Shown: piece by piece, positions 27,036-36,080 of the stretch
Position numbering within the stretch: position 1 is the first letter of the stretch
Layout: each line of letters begins with the position of its first letter
Source: Sphingomonas elodea ATCC 31461
GTDB lineage: Bacteria > Pseudomonadota > Alphaproteobacteria > Sphingomonadales > Sphingomonadaceae
Assembly: GCF_000226955.1 (NCBI RefSeq)
Contig: NZ_AGFU01000011.1
Location: forward strand, 1 to 64,000
Length of the DNA: 64,000 nt
Reading direction: 5' to 3'
Position numbers and translations under genes: made by a program
The notes under the pieces: generated by a model
Seen by the model: only the letters and a program-made list of their open reading frames with translations
The model's database searches: none
Told to the model about the DNA's origin: nothing

Positions 27036-27545
27036 TCAGGCGCTCCGCAGCGCGGCCTCGATTTCCGGTACCGGATGATCGGTCAGATCCTTGGCCAGTT
27101 CGCCCTTCAGCCGCTCGGATACGCTGGGATGATAGTGTTTGCGCAGTTCGCCCAGCGTCTTCTGCGAGGCGACGATGATCAGCGATTCGAAGCTGTTATG
27201 GAGTGCCTCGTCCCGCAGCATCCCGGCAACCTCGGCCGCGAAGCGTTCTTCTTCCAGCTGGTGAAAATCGGTCTCGCCCATCGTCCCGCGCGAGGGCGCG
27301 AACTGGGCACCGCCGCCCCGAGCGTGCATCGAACCGCCCTGCGCCGCCGATGGCGCGCCCGCGCCCGACTGTGTGGACGAGGCACCGCCGGACGAATCGG
27401 TCTTCTGGTCCGAGGTCTTGGGATTGGGGTGGAGCTTCTTCTGCACCACCTGCAGGTTCGGATAGTCGGCGTCACCGTGGTTGCGCAGCATCAGCAGCTT
27501 GCGGCCGTCGACAACCACCACCATCGCATCGTGCGGAACCTTCAT
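27036..27545 (-). CDS. Host attachment protein family (RNase-like fold), function unclear
   Basis: A 169-residue protein of the family annotated 'host attachment protein', known from Agrobacterium-related genomes. The N-terminus KVPHDAMVVVVDGRKLLMLRN and the C-terminal ESLIIVASQKTLGELRKHYHPSVSERLKGELAKDLTDHPVPEIEAAL are diagnostic; the fold is related to release-factor/ribonuclease-like domains. The middle (about 42-92) is low complexity, rich in Ser, Gly and Gln. The start at 27545 follows GAGAGGAGAG. The frame remains open upstream, antisense to serS, which is not coding. The name does not establish a role in attachment. Confidence 0.82.
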   Translation of the reverse strand: MKVPHDAMVVVVDGRKLLMLRNHGDADYPNLQVVQKKLHPNPKTSDQKTDSSGGASSTQSGAGAPSAAQGGSMHARGGGAQFAPSRGTMGETDFHQLEEERFAAEVAGMLRDEALHNSFESLIIVASQKTLGELRKHYHPSVSERLKGELAKDLTDHPVPEIEAALRSA

Positions 27546-27660
27546 CACGCTCTCCTCTCGCTGATCGAACAAGGAAGGAACGAGCGGGTCGTATCCGGGT
27601 TGCGAGGCGACCGGTACGCGGGCTTGCGCGGTGTGCGCCCCCCCGCCATAGGCTAGGCCC

Positions 27661-28941
27661 ATGCACGACATCCGCTTCCTTCGCGACCATCCCGAAACCT
27701 TCGACCAGGGCCTCGCCAAGCGCGGCCTCGAGCCGCAGTCCGAGTCGCTGCTGGCGCTGGACGAGCGTCGCCGCGCGCTGGTGACCGATCTGCAGGCGGG
27801 CCAGGCCCGCCGCAACGAGGCGTCGAAGGCGATCGGCGCTGCCAAGGCGAAGAAGGATGAGGAAACCGCCGCCGCGCTGATGGCGGAGGTGACAATCCTC
27901 AAGGAGCGTCTTCCCATGCTCGAGGCCGAGGAAAAGGCCGTTGGCGAAGAGCTGGAAGGCCGGCTCGCGGCCCTGCCCAACCTGCCGTATCCCGACGTGG
28001 CGCAGGGGGCGGACGAGAATGACAACGTGTTCGTGCACGAGCGCGGCATCATCCCCAACTTCGCCTTCGCCGCGAAGGAGCATGACGCGATCGGCCCGGC
28101 GCTGGGCCTCGATTTCGAGACGGGTGCCGCCATGTCCGGCGCGCGCTTCACCTTCGTGCGCGGCACGGCGGCGCGGCTGCACCGGGCGCTCGGCCAGTTC
28201 ATGCTCGACACGCTGACCGGCAGCCATGGTTATGAAGAATGCGTGCCGCCGCTGCTGGTGCGCGACGAGGCGCTGTTCGGCACCGGCCAGCTGCCCAAGT
28301 TCGCCGAGGACCTGTTCCAGACCACCGACGGCCGCTGGCTGATCCCCACCGCTGAGGTGAGCCTCACCAACGCGGTGCGCGAGAAGATCCTGGGCGAGGA
28401 CGAACTCCCCCTCCGCCTCACCGCGCTCACCGCCTGCTTCCGTTCCGAAGCGGGTGCGGCGGGCCGCGACACGCGCGGCTTCATCCGCCAGCATCAGTTC
28501 GAAAAGGTCGAGATGGTGTCGATCACCACCCCCGACCAGTCCGAGGCCGAACATGAGCGGATGACCGCCGCCGCCGAGGACGTGCTGACCAAATTGGGCC
28601 TCGCCTTCCGCCGGATGAAGCTGTGCAGCGGCGACATGGGCTTTACGGCCGCACGCACCTACGACCTCGAAGTATGGCTGCCCGGCCAGGACCGCTATCG
28701 CGAGATCTCGTCCTGCTCGACCTGCGCCGATTTCCAGGCGCGCCGGATGAACGCGCGCTACCGCCCCGAAGGCGAGAAGGGCACGCGCTTCGTGCACACG
28801 CTCAACGGCTCGGGCCTCGCGGTCGGCCGCACGCTCGTCGCGGTGCTGGAGAATTATCAGCAGGAAAACGGCGCGGTGGCGGTGCCGGCGGTGCTCCAGC
28901 CCTATCTGGGCGGGCTCACGTTGCTCGAACCGCGCGGCTGA
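27661..28941 (+). CDS. serS: Seryl-tRNA synthetase
   Basis: Class II aminoacyl-tRNA synthetase of 426 residues. The N-terminal long coiled-coil arm that grips the tRNA-Ser variable arm spans about 28-105 ([20 protein letters not shown] onward). Motif 2 is [18 protein letters not shown] followed by HQFEKVEMV, and motif 3 is [19 protein letters not shown]. It is full length. Its TGA overlaps the surE ATG (TGATG), indicating translational coupling. Confidence 0.98.
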   Translation: MHDIRFLRDHPETFDQGLAKRGLEPQSESLLALDERRRALVTDLQAGQARRNEASKAIGAAKAKKDEETAAALMAEVTILKERLPMLEAEEKAVGEELEGRLAALPNLPYPDVAQGADENDNVFVHERGIIPNFAFAAKEHDAIGPALGLDFETGAAMSGARFTFVRGTAARLHRALGQFMLDTLTGSHGYEECVPPLLVRDEALFGTGQLPKFAEDLFQTTDGRWLIPTAEVSLTNAVREKILGEDELPLRLTALTACFRSEAGAAGRDTRGFIRQHQFEKVEMVSITTPDQSEAEHERMTAAAEDVLTKLGLAFRRMKLCSGDMGFTAARTYDLEVWLPGQDRYREISSCSTCADFQARRMNARYRPEGEKGTRFVHTLNGSGLAVGRTLVAVLENYQQENGAVAVPAVLQPYLGGLTLLEPRG

Positions 28942-29708
28942 TGCGGATCCTCCTCACCAACGATGACGGCTATCACGCCCGTGGTCTGGCGGTGCTGGAG
29001 CGGATCGCGCGGACGATTTCCGACGATATCACCGTTGTCGCGCCGGCCGAGGAGCAATCGGGCAAGGGGCGCTCGCTCACCCTCACCGAGCCGTTCCGCG
29101 TCCGCCGCCACGGCGACAATCGGTATGCGGTAAAGGGCACGCCGACCGACTGCGTGATGTTCGCGCTCGCCGAGGTGATGAAGGACGCCAAGCCCGATCT
29201 GATCCTCTCCGGCGTCAACCGCGGCGGGAACCTCGCCGAAGACGTGAGCTATTCGGGCACCGTCTCGGCAGCGATGGAGGGCGCGCTGGCAGGCATTCGC
29301 TCGATCGCGCTCAGCCAGCGCTACGCCCGCAACGGCATGGGGGACGCCGTACCGTTCGATACTGCCGAAATCTGGGGTGAACGTACGCTTCGGCCGCTGC
29401 TCGACACGGATTGGGTGCCGCGCACGATGGTGAACATCAACTTCCCCCCGATCGAGGCCGATGCGGTGCAGGGCATCAGGGTCGTGGCGCAGGGCCTGCG
29501 CGATTATGGCCGGGTAGCGCTCGACAAGCGGCTCGATCCGCGCGGTTTCCCCTATTACTGGCTGGCCATGGGCCGCCAGCCGCACCAGGCGGCGCCCGAC
29601 ACCGATCTCGACGCGATCGAGGCGGGCTTCGTCACGGTGACGCCGCTGCACCTGGACCTCACCCACCGCGAGTCGATGGACCGGCTGCGCGGCGCCTATA
29701 CCGGCTGA
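28941..29708 (+). CDS. surE: 5'/3'-nucleotidase SurE
   Basis: Metal-dependent phosphatase of 255 residues that removes phosphate from nucleoside monophosphates and short polyphosphates. The metal site is the N-terminal LLTNDDGYHARGL, with later SGKGRSLTLTEP and SGVNRGGNLAEDVSYSGTVSAAMEGAL supplying the remaining ligands. The one-base overlap with serS and a common partner in alphaproteobacteria (pcm) being absent here are noteworthy but not unusual. Confidence 0.97.
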   Translation: MRILLTNDDGYHARGLAVLERIARTISDDITVVAPAEEQSGKGRSLTLTEPFRVRRHGDNRYAVKGTPTDCVMFALAEVMKDAKPDLILSGVNRGGNLAEDVSYSGTVSAAMEGALAGIRSIALSQRYARNGMGDAVPFDTAEIWGERTLRPLLDTDWVPRTMVNINFPPIEADAVQGIRVVAQGLRDYGRVALDKRLDPRGFPYYWLAMGRQPHQAAPDTDLDAIEAGFVTVTPLHLDLTHRESMDRLRGAYTG

Positions 29709-29714
29709 GCGCAG

Positions 29715-30065
29715 ATGCCGATGCTGGATCGCCTGCTGCCGATCGCGCTGCTGTTCATCTCCAACATCTTCATGACCTTCGCCTGGTACGGGCACCTGAA
29801 GTTCAAGAACGCGCCGATCCTGATGGTCATCCTTACCAGCTGGGGGATTGCGCTGATCGAATATTGTTTCGCCATCCCCGCCAATCGCATGGGCAGCGCG
29901 GTCTATTCGGCGGCGCAGCTCAAGGGCATGCAGGAGGTGATCACGCTCACCGTCTTCGCCGGCTTCTCGGTGCTGTATCTGGGGCAGAAGATCACGCTCA
30001 ACCACCTGATCGGCTTCGCGCTGATCGCGGCCGGCGCCTTCTTTCTGTTCCGCACACACAGCTGA
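29715..30065 (+). CDS. DUF486 / DMT-family membrane protein
   Basis: A 116-residue inner-membrane protein with four predicted helices (about 8-26, 34-54, 75-93 and 97-113). The sequence FISNIFMTFAWYGHLKF and the ending GFALIAAGAFFLFRTH are typical of DUF486, a small relative of drug/metabolite transporters that probably works as a dimer. Substrate is unknown. It starts six bases after surE, so it is the third gene of the serS-surE transcript. Confidence 0.9.
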   Translation: MPMLDRLLPIALLFISNIFMTFAWYGHLKFKNAPILMVILTSWGIALIEYCFAIPANRMGSAVYSAAQLKGMQEVITLTVFAGFSVLYLGQKITLNHLIGFALIAAGAFFLFRTHS

Positions 30066-30108
30066 ACCGCAGCGGCATCGGCGCACTCCTCTCGCAGAGA
30101 AGAGCGCC

Positions 30109-30249
30109 ATGAACCCCGAACCGACCCGCGAGACGCCCGAGGCCCAGCCAGGCACGACCCATCAGCCCGACGGCACCGACAGCTCTGCCGAATGGAATGC
30201 CGGAGTCGTCGACGAGAACATGGCTCCCGACAAGCATGGGGAGGAATAG
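30109..30249 (+). CDS. Small acidic hydrophilic protein, unknown function
   Basis: A 46-residue reading frame starting MNPEPTRETPEAQPG and ending APDKHGEE, rich in Glu, Asp, Pro and Thr and without hydrophobic segments. AGAGAAGAG precedes the ATG. Its composition suggests an intrinsically disordered protein. It lies 43 bases after the DUF486 gene. Support is limited to the start signal and codon use, so it may be spurious. Confidence 0.45.
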   Translation: MNPEPTRETPEAQPGTTHQPDGTDSSAEWNAGVVDENMAPDKHGEE

Positions 30250-30307
30250 CCGCAAGGCGACGCCACATTAGGCGCCTGCCCGGCTACATGTGATGTCAGG
30301 ACTCGGT

Positions 30308-30814
30308 TCAAGGCCTCTCGGCCGCGGCCATATCCGGCTCGATGGCGATGTCGTCGATCTTCACGTCCAGCGCCAGAAGCTTGGCCTTCACCGCATTGGC
30401 CTGATCGGCGTTCGGGAGGATCAGCTTCTTGATCTCGGAAAGCGTGAAGTTCGGTTTGCTCGCCTCGGCCTCGCTGCTTTCGACGTCCTCGACCTCCACC
30501 GTCTCGACGACGTTGGAGAAGATCTTGTCGGCTTCCTGCGGCGTCAGGTCCCTGATGGCGGTGGGAGCAATGCCTTCCGCTTTCAGGACCGCCAGCAGCT
30601 TCTCCAGCTTAATCTTGAGCGCCCCTTCCGCATCCGCCCGCGTCTTGCCCTCGCCCAAATAGCGAAGCGTCATCACGACGCGATCGGGCTTCACGAGACC
30701 GCTCGCGGTACTTCCGCCCTCCAGCGATGCCGCGCGGACCGACAGGTCCGTCCGGACGATGGCGACAGCCTCCGAACCCAACGCCAGGGCCAGCACAAAT
30801 CCCCGTCCGAGCAT
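30308..30814 (-). CDS. Secreted SIMPL-like (DUF541) protein, tentative
   Basis: A 168-residue protein with an N-terminal hydrophobic stretch (LGRGFVLALALGSEAVA) that may be a signal peptide or anchor. The core KPDRVVMTLRYLGEGKTRADAEGAL followed by LEKLLAVLKAEGIAPTAIRDL resembles the start of SIMPL/DUF541 domains, in which a 'PD-x-A' strand leads to a helix and a 'Gi...dI' turn. The remainder, with an acidic stretch VETVEVEDVESSEAEA, is shorter than usual. The start at 30814 follows GGGGGAG. Function is unknown; SIMPL proteins are periplasmic or outer-membrane associated. Confidence 0.6.
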   Translation of the reverse strand: MLGRGFVLALALGSEAVAIVRTDLSVRAASLEGGSTASGLVKPDRVVMTLRYLGEGKTRADAEGALKIKLEKLLAVLKAEGIAPTAIRDLTPQEADKIFSNVVETVEVEDVESSEAEASKPNFTLSEIKKLILPNADQANAVKAKLLALDVKIDDIAIEPDMAAAERP

Positions 30815-30873
30815 CAACTTCTCCCCCGATTCGCTGTATATCTGCACGAACCGGAGGAGAAAGTCCCGCGCGG

Positions 30874-32688
30874 TTACCAGCCCTGGGGCTGGCCCTTGTT
30901 CTGTTCGTCCAGCCACTTCTTCAGCGGCGCGAAATACTCGACCATCGCCTTGCCCGAGATTTCGCGGCTGCCGGTGAAGGTCTGCAGCGCATCCGGCCAG
31001 GGCTTGGAGGCGCCCATCTCGAGCATCTTGTTCAGCCGCGCGCCCACTTCCTTGTTGCCGTAGAAGCTGCAGCGGTGCAGCGGGCCCTTCCAGCCCGACT
31101 GGTCGCACGCTGCCTTGTAGAACTGGAACTGGAGCAGCCGCGCAAGGAAGTAGCGGGTGTAGGGCACGCTGCCCGCCACGTGGTACTTGGCGCCGGCGTC
31201 GAATTTGGTCTCGTCGCGGGCCACCGGCGGCACGATGCCCTGGTACTGAAGGCGCAGCTTGTTCCAGCCCGCCTCATACTGGTTCGCCGGGATAGTGCCG
31301 TCGAAGATCTGCCAGCGATATTTGTCGACGAGCAGGCCGAACGGCAGGAACGCCACCTTGTCCATCGCCTGGCGGAGCAACAGGCCGATATCCTTGTCCG
31401 CGCTCGGCACCCGGGCGCGATCGAGCAGACCGATCTGGACCAGATATTCGGGCGTGATCGAAAGTGCTACGAAATCGCCGATCGCCTCGTGGAAGCCATC
31501 GTTCGCGCCGTTGCGATAGAGCGCCGGCTGCGCCTGATAGGCGCGCTGATAGTAATTATGGCCAAGCTCATGGTGGATGGTGACGAAATCGTCCGAATTC
31601 ACCTTGATGCACATCTTGATGCGGACGTCGTTCTTCTCGTCGATGTCCCAGGCCGAGGCGTGGCACAGCACTTCGCGGTCCGCCGGCTTCAGAAACAGCG
31701 AACGCTCCCAGAAGGTGCCGGGCAAGGGTTCGAAGCCGAGCGAGGAGTAGAAGCCCTCGCCGGTCTGGACCATCTTCTTCCAGTCATAGCCCTTGGCCTC
31801 GAGCAGCTCGCCCGTATCGAAGCCGAGGTCGCCGGCGCCCTTGGGCGCGACCAGATCGTAGATGTTGCCCCATTCCTGGGCCCACATGTTGCCCAGCAGA
31901 TCGGCGCGGATCGGGCCGGTCCTGGCCTGGACTGCATCCCCGTATTTCTCGTTCAGCTTGCGGCGTACATAGGTGTGGAGGGCGACATAGAGCGGCTTCA
32001 CCTCGTTCCACAATTTGTCGGTCATCGCCGCGAATTCGGCGGGCGGCATGTCATAGCCCGAGCGCCAGAGCGCGCCGGTATCGGCGAAGCCAAGTTCCTT
32101 GGCCCCCTGATTCGCGATGCCGACCAGCTTGGCATAATCGGGTCGCATCGCCGCGCCGACATTGTCGTTCCAGCTGACCCACATCTCCTTCAGCTCGTTG
32201 GGATCGCGGCTGGTGCCCATCGCGGCTTCGATGTCGCTGCCGTTGATCGGCTTGCCGCCGCGCGTGCCCTTGCCCTTGGCATAGGCGGAACCGAGCCGCG
32301 TGGAGATGTCGCTGAGCTGCTGCGCGGCACCCGGCATGGTGGGCGCCGGCAGCACCAGCGCGGTGCGGAACATGGTGAGCTGGCGCTGCTGCTCCGGGGT
32401 AAGCCCTGGCGCCTTCTGGAGGCGAGCAGCGTCGAGCGCGAAGCGGACCGCCATCTCGGTGCCCTTGGCGCCGTAATCGGCCGCCAGCGCGTCGGTATCG
32501 TCGGTGATGTAGGTGGCGTTCACCCAGGCGACGCGCTGCGCCGTCAGGTTGAAGGCGGTGACGTCCGACTGCGCCTTCGCGAGGAAGGCTGCGGCATCGG
32601 CGGGCGTGGGCGCCGCAATCTGCTGCGCCTGGACGGGCGCCGCCAGCATCGCGGCAAGCGCCACGAGCGAAAGGCCGTTACGGATCAT
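30874..32688 (-). CDS. M2-family peptidyl-dipeptidase (bacterial angiotensin-converting enzyme homologue)
   Basis: A 604-residue secreted zinc dipeptidyl carboxypeptidase. It has a Sec signal peptide (about 1-22) and the gluzincin site HEXXH as His373-Glu374-Leu-Gly-His377, with the third ligand Glu401 in FHEAIGD, 27 residues after Glu374 as in human ACE. The substrate C-terminus-binding block AKYHVAGSVPYTRYFLARLLQ matches ACE's K-F-H...Y-x-R-Y-F segment. It should cleave C-terminal dipeptides from peptides in the periplasm. It sits after the SIMPL-like gene in opposite reading order (both minus), with 59 bases between them; its own promoter is probably near 32690-32740. Confidence 0.95.
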   Translation of the reverse strand: MIRNGLSLVALAAMLAAPVQAQQIAAPTPADAAAFLAKAQSDVTAFNLTAQRVAWVNATYITDDTDALAADYGAKGTEMAVRFALDAARLQKAPGLTPEQQRQLTMFRTALVLPAPTMPGAAQQLSDISTRLGSAYAKGKGTRGGKPINGSDIEAAMGTSRDPNELKEMWVSWNDNVGAAMRPDYAKLVGIANQGAKELGFADTGALWRSGYDMPPAEFAAMTDKLWNEVKPLYVALHTYVRRKLNEKYGDAVQARTGPIRADLLGNMWAQEWGNIYDLVAPKGAGDLGFDTGELLEAKGYDWKKMVQTGEGFYSSLGFEPLPGTFWERSLFLKPADREVLCHASAWDIDEKNDVRIKMCIKVNSDDFVTIHHELGHNYYQRAYQAQPALYRNGANDGFHEAIGDFVALSITPEYLVQIGLLDRARVPSADKDIGLLLRQAMDKVAFLPFGLLVDKYRWQIFDGTIPANQYEAGWNKLRLQYQGIVPPVARDETKFDAGAKYHVAGSVPYTRYFLARLLQFQFYKAACDQSGWKGPLHRCSFYGNKEVGARLNKMLEMGASKPWPDALQTFTGSREISGKAMVEYFAPLKKWLDEQNKGQPQGW

Positions 32689-32747
32689 TCTGTTAGTCCC
32701 CGAAAATCATCAATGTCGGAGACCCTGCCGCGCCATTCCCGCTCCCG

Positions 32748-33509
32748 TCAACCGGCCAGAAAGTCCACCAGCGCGTCGCCTAGTTCGGGTCGGGTCACCG
32801 CGCTCATGTGATTGCCGGGAATTTCGACGAACAGGCCATAGGGCAGCAGATCCGCCACTTCCTTGGCCGAACCATTGTCATAGTCGTCCGCGCCGGAGAT
32901 TACCGCTGTCGGCTGGACGATGGCGGCGATCTCCTTGCGCGGAGTATCCACGAAGGTGTCGAGGATGCCGAGCAGCGCCACCGGATCGCCCTTGGTGGTC
33001 TTCAGGAACGCCTCGGTCAGCCATTCGGAGCTACCGCGCTGGAAGCTGCCGAGGTTGGTGAGCACGCGGTGAAAATAGGCCCCCCGCCCTTTGGTGGCGA
33101 CCAGCCCGTCCAGCCCCATGCCGGAAAGTACCACCTTGTCGGGCGTCGCGCCGTTGGCGAGCATCCGCACCGCCGTGCGGGCGCCCAGCGAATAGCCGCC
33201 AAGGTCATAGTCGATGAGGCCAAGATGTGCGATCAGCGCAACATTGTCGCGCATCAGCACATCGGGTGGATAGGCAGCGGGATCGTGGGGCTTGGCGCTG
33301 TGCCCGTGGGCGCGCAGGTCCGGCATGATCACCCGGCGGCCGCGCGCGGCGAGCTTGGCGGCGTGGCCGTACTTGATCCAGTTCACCTCGGCATTCGAGA
33401 AATAGCCGTGGATCAGCACCACCGGCCGCCCCTCGCCCATCTCTGTCCAGGCGATCTCCTGCCCATCGAAGCTGGCGAAGCGGTGCGTTTCAGTCGGGTA
33501 ATCGGCCAA
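32748..33509 (-). CDS. Alpha/beta hydrolase
   Basis: A 253-residue serine hydrolase. The oxyanion block is VVLIHGYFSNAE, the nucleophile elbow GYSLGAR, the acid ISGADDYDNG and the catalytic histidine PGNHMSAV. TTG at 33509 is the likely start: it has GGATGGAAAG directly upstream and no ATG exists before the conserved core. It overlaps the 3' end of the GFA gene by 20 bases, so the two are probably translationally coupled. Substrate is unknown. Confidence 0.87.
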   Translation of the reverse strand: MADYPTETHRFASFDGQEIAWTEMGEGRPVVLIHGYFSNAEVNWIKYGHAAKLAARGRRVIMPDLRAHGHSAKPHDPAAYPPDVLMRDNVALIAHLGLIDYDLGGYSLGARTAVRMLANGATPDKVVLSGMGLDGLVATKGRGAYFHRVLTNLGSFQRGSSEWLTEAFLKTTKGDPVALLGILDTFVDTPRKEIAAIVQPTAVISGADDYDNGSAKEVADLLPYGLFVEIPGNHMSAVTRPELGDALVDFLAG

Positions 33510-33933
33510 GGCTTTCCATCCATCGTTTGACGACGTTCGGGTTGTCCTCGGTCCGGTATCGGGGGAGCGTGGTCGTGTCGAGCCACTGTTCGTGCATACT
33601 CTCCACCGCATAGTTGTGGCGCGGCAAGAACCGGGCCGGCGCATCGAAGCTGCCGACGGTCAGGTCCATGGTGTCACCGTCGAGAAAGGCGAAGCTGAGC
33701 GGCGTCCCGCAGTCGCGGCAAAAGCCGCGCTCCGCGATCGGCGACGAGCGAAAGCGGTCCGGTGGTCGCGTCCAGTGCACATTGTCCTTGCGCACGCCCT
33801 TGAACGCGATCGAGACGCCGCCGGTCGCGCGCTGGCACATGCGGCAATGGCAGAGATACGCGTCGTCATTCTCGATCCGCACGCGATATCGGATCCGCCC
33901 GCACTGGCACCCGCCTTCGACGTCTTCGGACAA
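33490..33933 (-). CDS. GFA-family zinc protein (CENP-V/glutathione-dependent formaldehyde-activating type)
   Basis: A 147-residue protein with the GFA fold. The two zinc sites are visible as CQCG, CHCRMCQRATGG and CRDCGTPLSF. TTG at 33933 is chosen because AAGGAG lies seven bases upstream; the family starts with a residue or two before 'GGCQCG'. The name is historical, and most members have no proven glutathione or formaldehyde activity. It overlaps the hydrolase gene downstream. Confidence 0.88.
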   Translation of the reverse strand: MSEDVEGGCQCGRIRYRVRIENDDAYLCHCRMCQRATGGVSIAFKGVRKDNVHWTRPPDRFRSSPIAERGFCRDCGTPLSFAFLDGDTMDLTVGSFDAPARFLPRHNYAVESMHEQWLDTTTLPRYRTEDNPNVVKRWMESLGRLPD

Positions 33934-34103
33934 GTTCTTCTCCTTCCCCGACAATCTCCGAAAGCACGGTAGCATATCTTCCGGAGGATCAAGACTAGCC
34001 GCCCGTGGTGGGCCGCAGTGCCGCACACCAATCTATAATGAATACGGGACTTACCGGATGGTTGCAGCATTGGGGGCTGCAGCGCCAACACCATGGATCT
34101 TCG

Positions 34104-35954
34104 ATGCTCAAGCGCTTTCACACCCTGCCGCTCGCCACCCGGACGACGTTTCTCGCCGTCGCGGGTCTGCTGTGGCTGGCGGTCGCCACCTTCTTCGTCG
34201 CCGACCACGCGCTAACCGGGCAGGCGGCGCGCACGGCGGCCGAACGACAGGAAGTGAACATGCGCGTCGCGTGGCGCGTGCTCCATGCATATGGCGAGGG
34301 CTTTCGGGTCGACGGTGACGATCTCTATGTCGGCACCCACAAGCTGAACAACTGGGACGAGCCGGTCGACGAGGTGAAGCGCCTTGTCGGGGGCACCGCG
34401 ACGATCTTCCGGGGCGACATGCGCGTCGCGACCAACCTCACCAAGCCGGACGGCAGCCGCGCGGTGGGCACCCCGCTCGCCCGCAACGCCGCCTACGAGA
34501 CGGTGCTGGAAAAGGGCCAGCCCTATCGTGGCACCGCGGATATTCTCGGAAAGCCTTTTTTCACCGCCTATGATCCGATCAAGGACGCCTCGGGCAAGAC
34601 GATCGGCATCCTGTTCGTCGGCATTCCCGAAAGCGACGTGCTGGGGGCCATTGGCGGCGCGCGCTGGTCGCTGGGGCTTTCCGCAGCGATCATCTCCCTC
34701 GTCGTAGCGGGTGCCGCCTGGTTCGCCGGGCGCCGAATGTTCGCGCCGCTGGTCCAGATGACCGGAGCAATGCGCGCGCTCGCCGCCGGCCGGGTGGACG
34801 TTGCGATCCCCGCACATGCCGGGACCGACGAGATCGGCGCGATGGCACAGGCGCTCGAGCATTTCCGGGCCGCGGAGATCGCGCGCCAGCAGGCCGAAGC
34901 CCGCGACCGCGCGGCGGAAGCGGCGCGCGAACGGGCGATGGACGTGCTCGGCCAGGCATTGGCCAAGGTGTCGGGCGGCGATCTCACCGCGGATATCGGC
35001 CACGACTTTCCCGTCGAATATGAGAAGCTGGCGACCCATTTCCGCTCCGCGATCGGCAGCCTGCGCGAGCTCATCGGCTCGGTGATCGAAAGCACCGCCT
35101 CGATCCGCACCGGCTCGCAGGAAATCGCCAGCGCCTCCGAGGATCTCGCACGCCGCACCGAGGCCAACGCCGCCAGCCTCGAGGAAACCGCCGCAGCCAT
35201 CACCCAGATGAATCAGCGGATCGACGCCACCGCCACCGCCGCCGGCGTTACCTTGGAGCGGGCCGATCAGGCGATCGGCGTCGTCGGCTCCGGCCGGTCG
35301 ACCGCCGACGAGGCCGTACAGGCGATGACCCGCGTTTCGGACAGCGCGAAGGGCATCGACAGCGTCATCGAAGGCCTGGACAAGATCGCTTTCCAGACGC
35401 GGGTTCTGGCCATGAACGCCGCCGTCGAGGCAGGGCGCGCCGGGGAAGCGGGGCGCGGATTCGCGGTCGTCGCCGACCTGGTCTCCGCCCTCGCCATGCG
35501 CGCGGAGGAAGAAGCCAAGCGCGCCCGCGACCAGCTCACCGTAACCCAGTCCGAGGTCGAGATCGCCCGCGGCTCCGTCGAGAAGGTCGATCACGCCCTG
35601 GCGGAAATCGTCAATACCGTGGGGGAAGTGCATCAGCTGCTCGGGGGCATCGCCGCCGACAACAAGGCACAGTCCACGGCCATCCGCGAGATCAGCGGGG
35701 CGATCGGCGACATGGACCGCGCGACCCAGCAGAACGCGGCAATGGTGGAGGAAACCTCGGCCGCCGCACGCCAGCTGACCGATCAGGTCGCGCGGCTCGA
35801 CGCCCATGCCGCCACCTTCCGCACCGGCGGCCATCCCGCTGCACTCCGGACACCTGTGCTTCGCACGCCGCGTCCGACGGGCCCGGCGGCCGCCGGCACG
35901 CGCGCGGTGCCGGTTCAGGCAATGGCTGACGGCGACGACTGGGCGTCCTTCTGA
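34104..35954 (+). CDS. Methyl-accepting chemotaxis protein with periplasmic Cache-type sensor
   Basis: A 616-residue receptor. Helix one is at about 13-34, followed by a periplasmic single-Cache-like domain (about 40-180) with TIFRGDMRVATNLTKPDGSR and FTAYDPIKDASGKTIGILFVG, a second helix at about 183-205, HAMP (about 206-260) and a full signalling domain with RRTEANAASLEETA and the hairpin tip near KIAFQTRVLAMNAAVEAGRAGEAGRGF. The chain ends DDWASF, a W-x-x-F tail like the CheR/CheB-binding pentapeptide. ATG 34104 was chosen over 34038 because residue distance to the first helix fits better; neither has a strong ribosome-binding site. Ligand unknown. Confidence 0.92.
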   Translation: MLKRFHTLPLATRTTFLAVAGLLWLAVATFFVADHALTGQAARTAAERQEVNMRVAWRVLHAYGEGFRVDGDDLYVGTHKLNNWDEPVDEVKRLVGGTATIFRGDMRVATNLTKPDGSRAVGTPLARNAAYETVLEKGQPYRGTADILGKPFFTAYDPIKDASGKTIGILFVGIPESDVLGAIGGARWSLGLSAAIISLVVAGAAWFAGRRMFAPLVQMTGAMRALAAGRVDVAIPAHAGTDEIGAMAQALEHFRAAEIARQQAEARDRAAEAARERAMDVLGQALAKVSGGDLTADIGHDFPVEYEKLATHFRSAIGSLRELIGSVIESTASIRTGSQEIASASEDLARRTEANAASLEETAAAITQMNQRIDATATAAGVTLERADQAIGVVGSGRSTADEAVQAMTRVSDSAKGIDSVIEGLDKIAFQTRVLAMNAAVEAGRAGEAGRGFAVVADLVSALAMRAEEEAKRARDQLTVTQSEVEIARGSVEKVDHALAEIVNTVGEVHQLLGGIAADNKAQSTAIREISGAIGDMDRATQQNAAMVEETSAAARQLTDQVARLDAHAATFRTGGHPAALRTPVLRTPRPTGPAAAGTRAVPVQAMADGDDWASF

Positions 35955-35978
35955 CGGTCGTCGTTACCGAACTGACGC

Positions 35979-36028
35979 ACTCAAAGGAAAAGCGGGCCGG
36001 ATCGCTCTGGCCCGCTTTTCCTTTGAGT
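35979..36028. terminator. Strong terminator between the chemoreceptor and the small secreted protein
   Basis: Perfect 20-bp inverted repeat, arms 35979-35998 and 36009-36028, around a ten-base loop. The right arm has TTTTCCTTT. It lies between convergent genes and should stop transcription from both sides. Confidence 0.85.
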
Positions 36029-36080
36029 CGTGGCCTTTGGTCAGGCGCCGCCGGACAAGGCCGGCACCGCCCCCTTCCCG

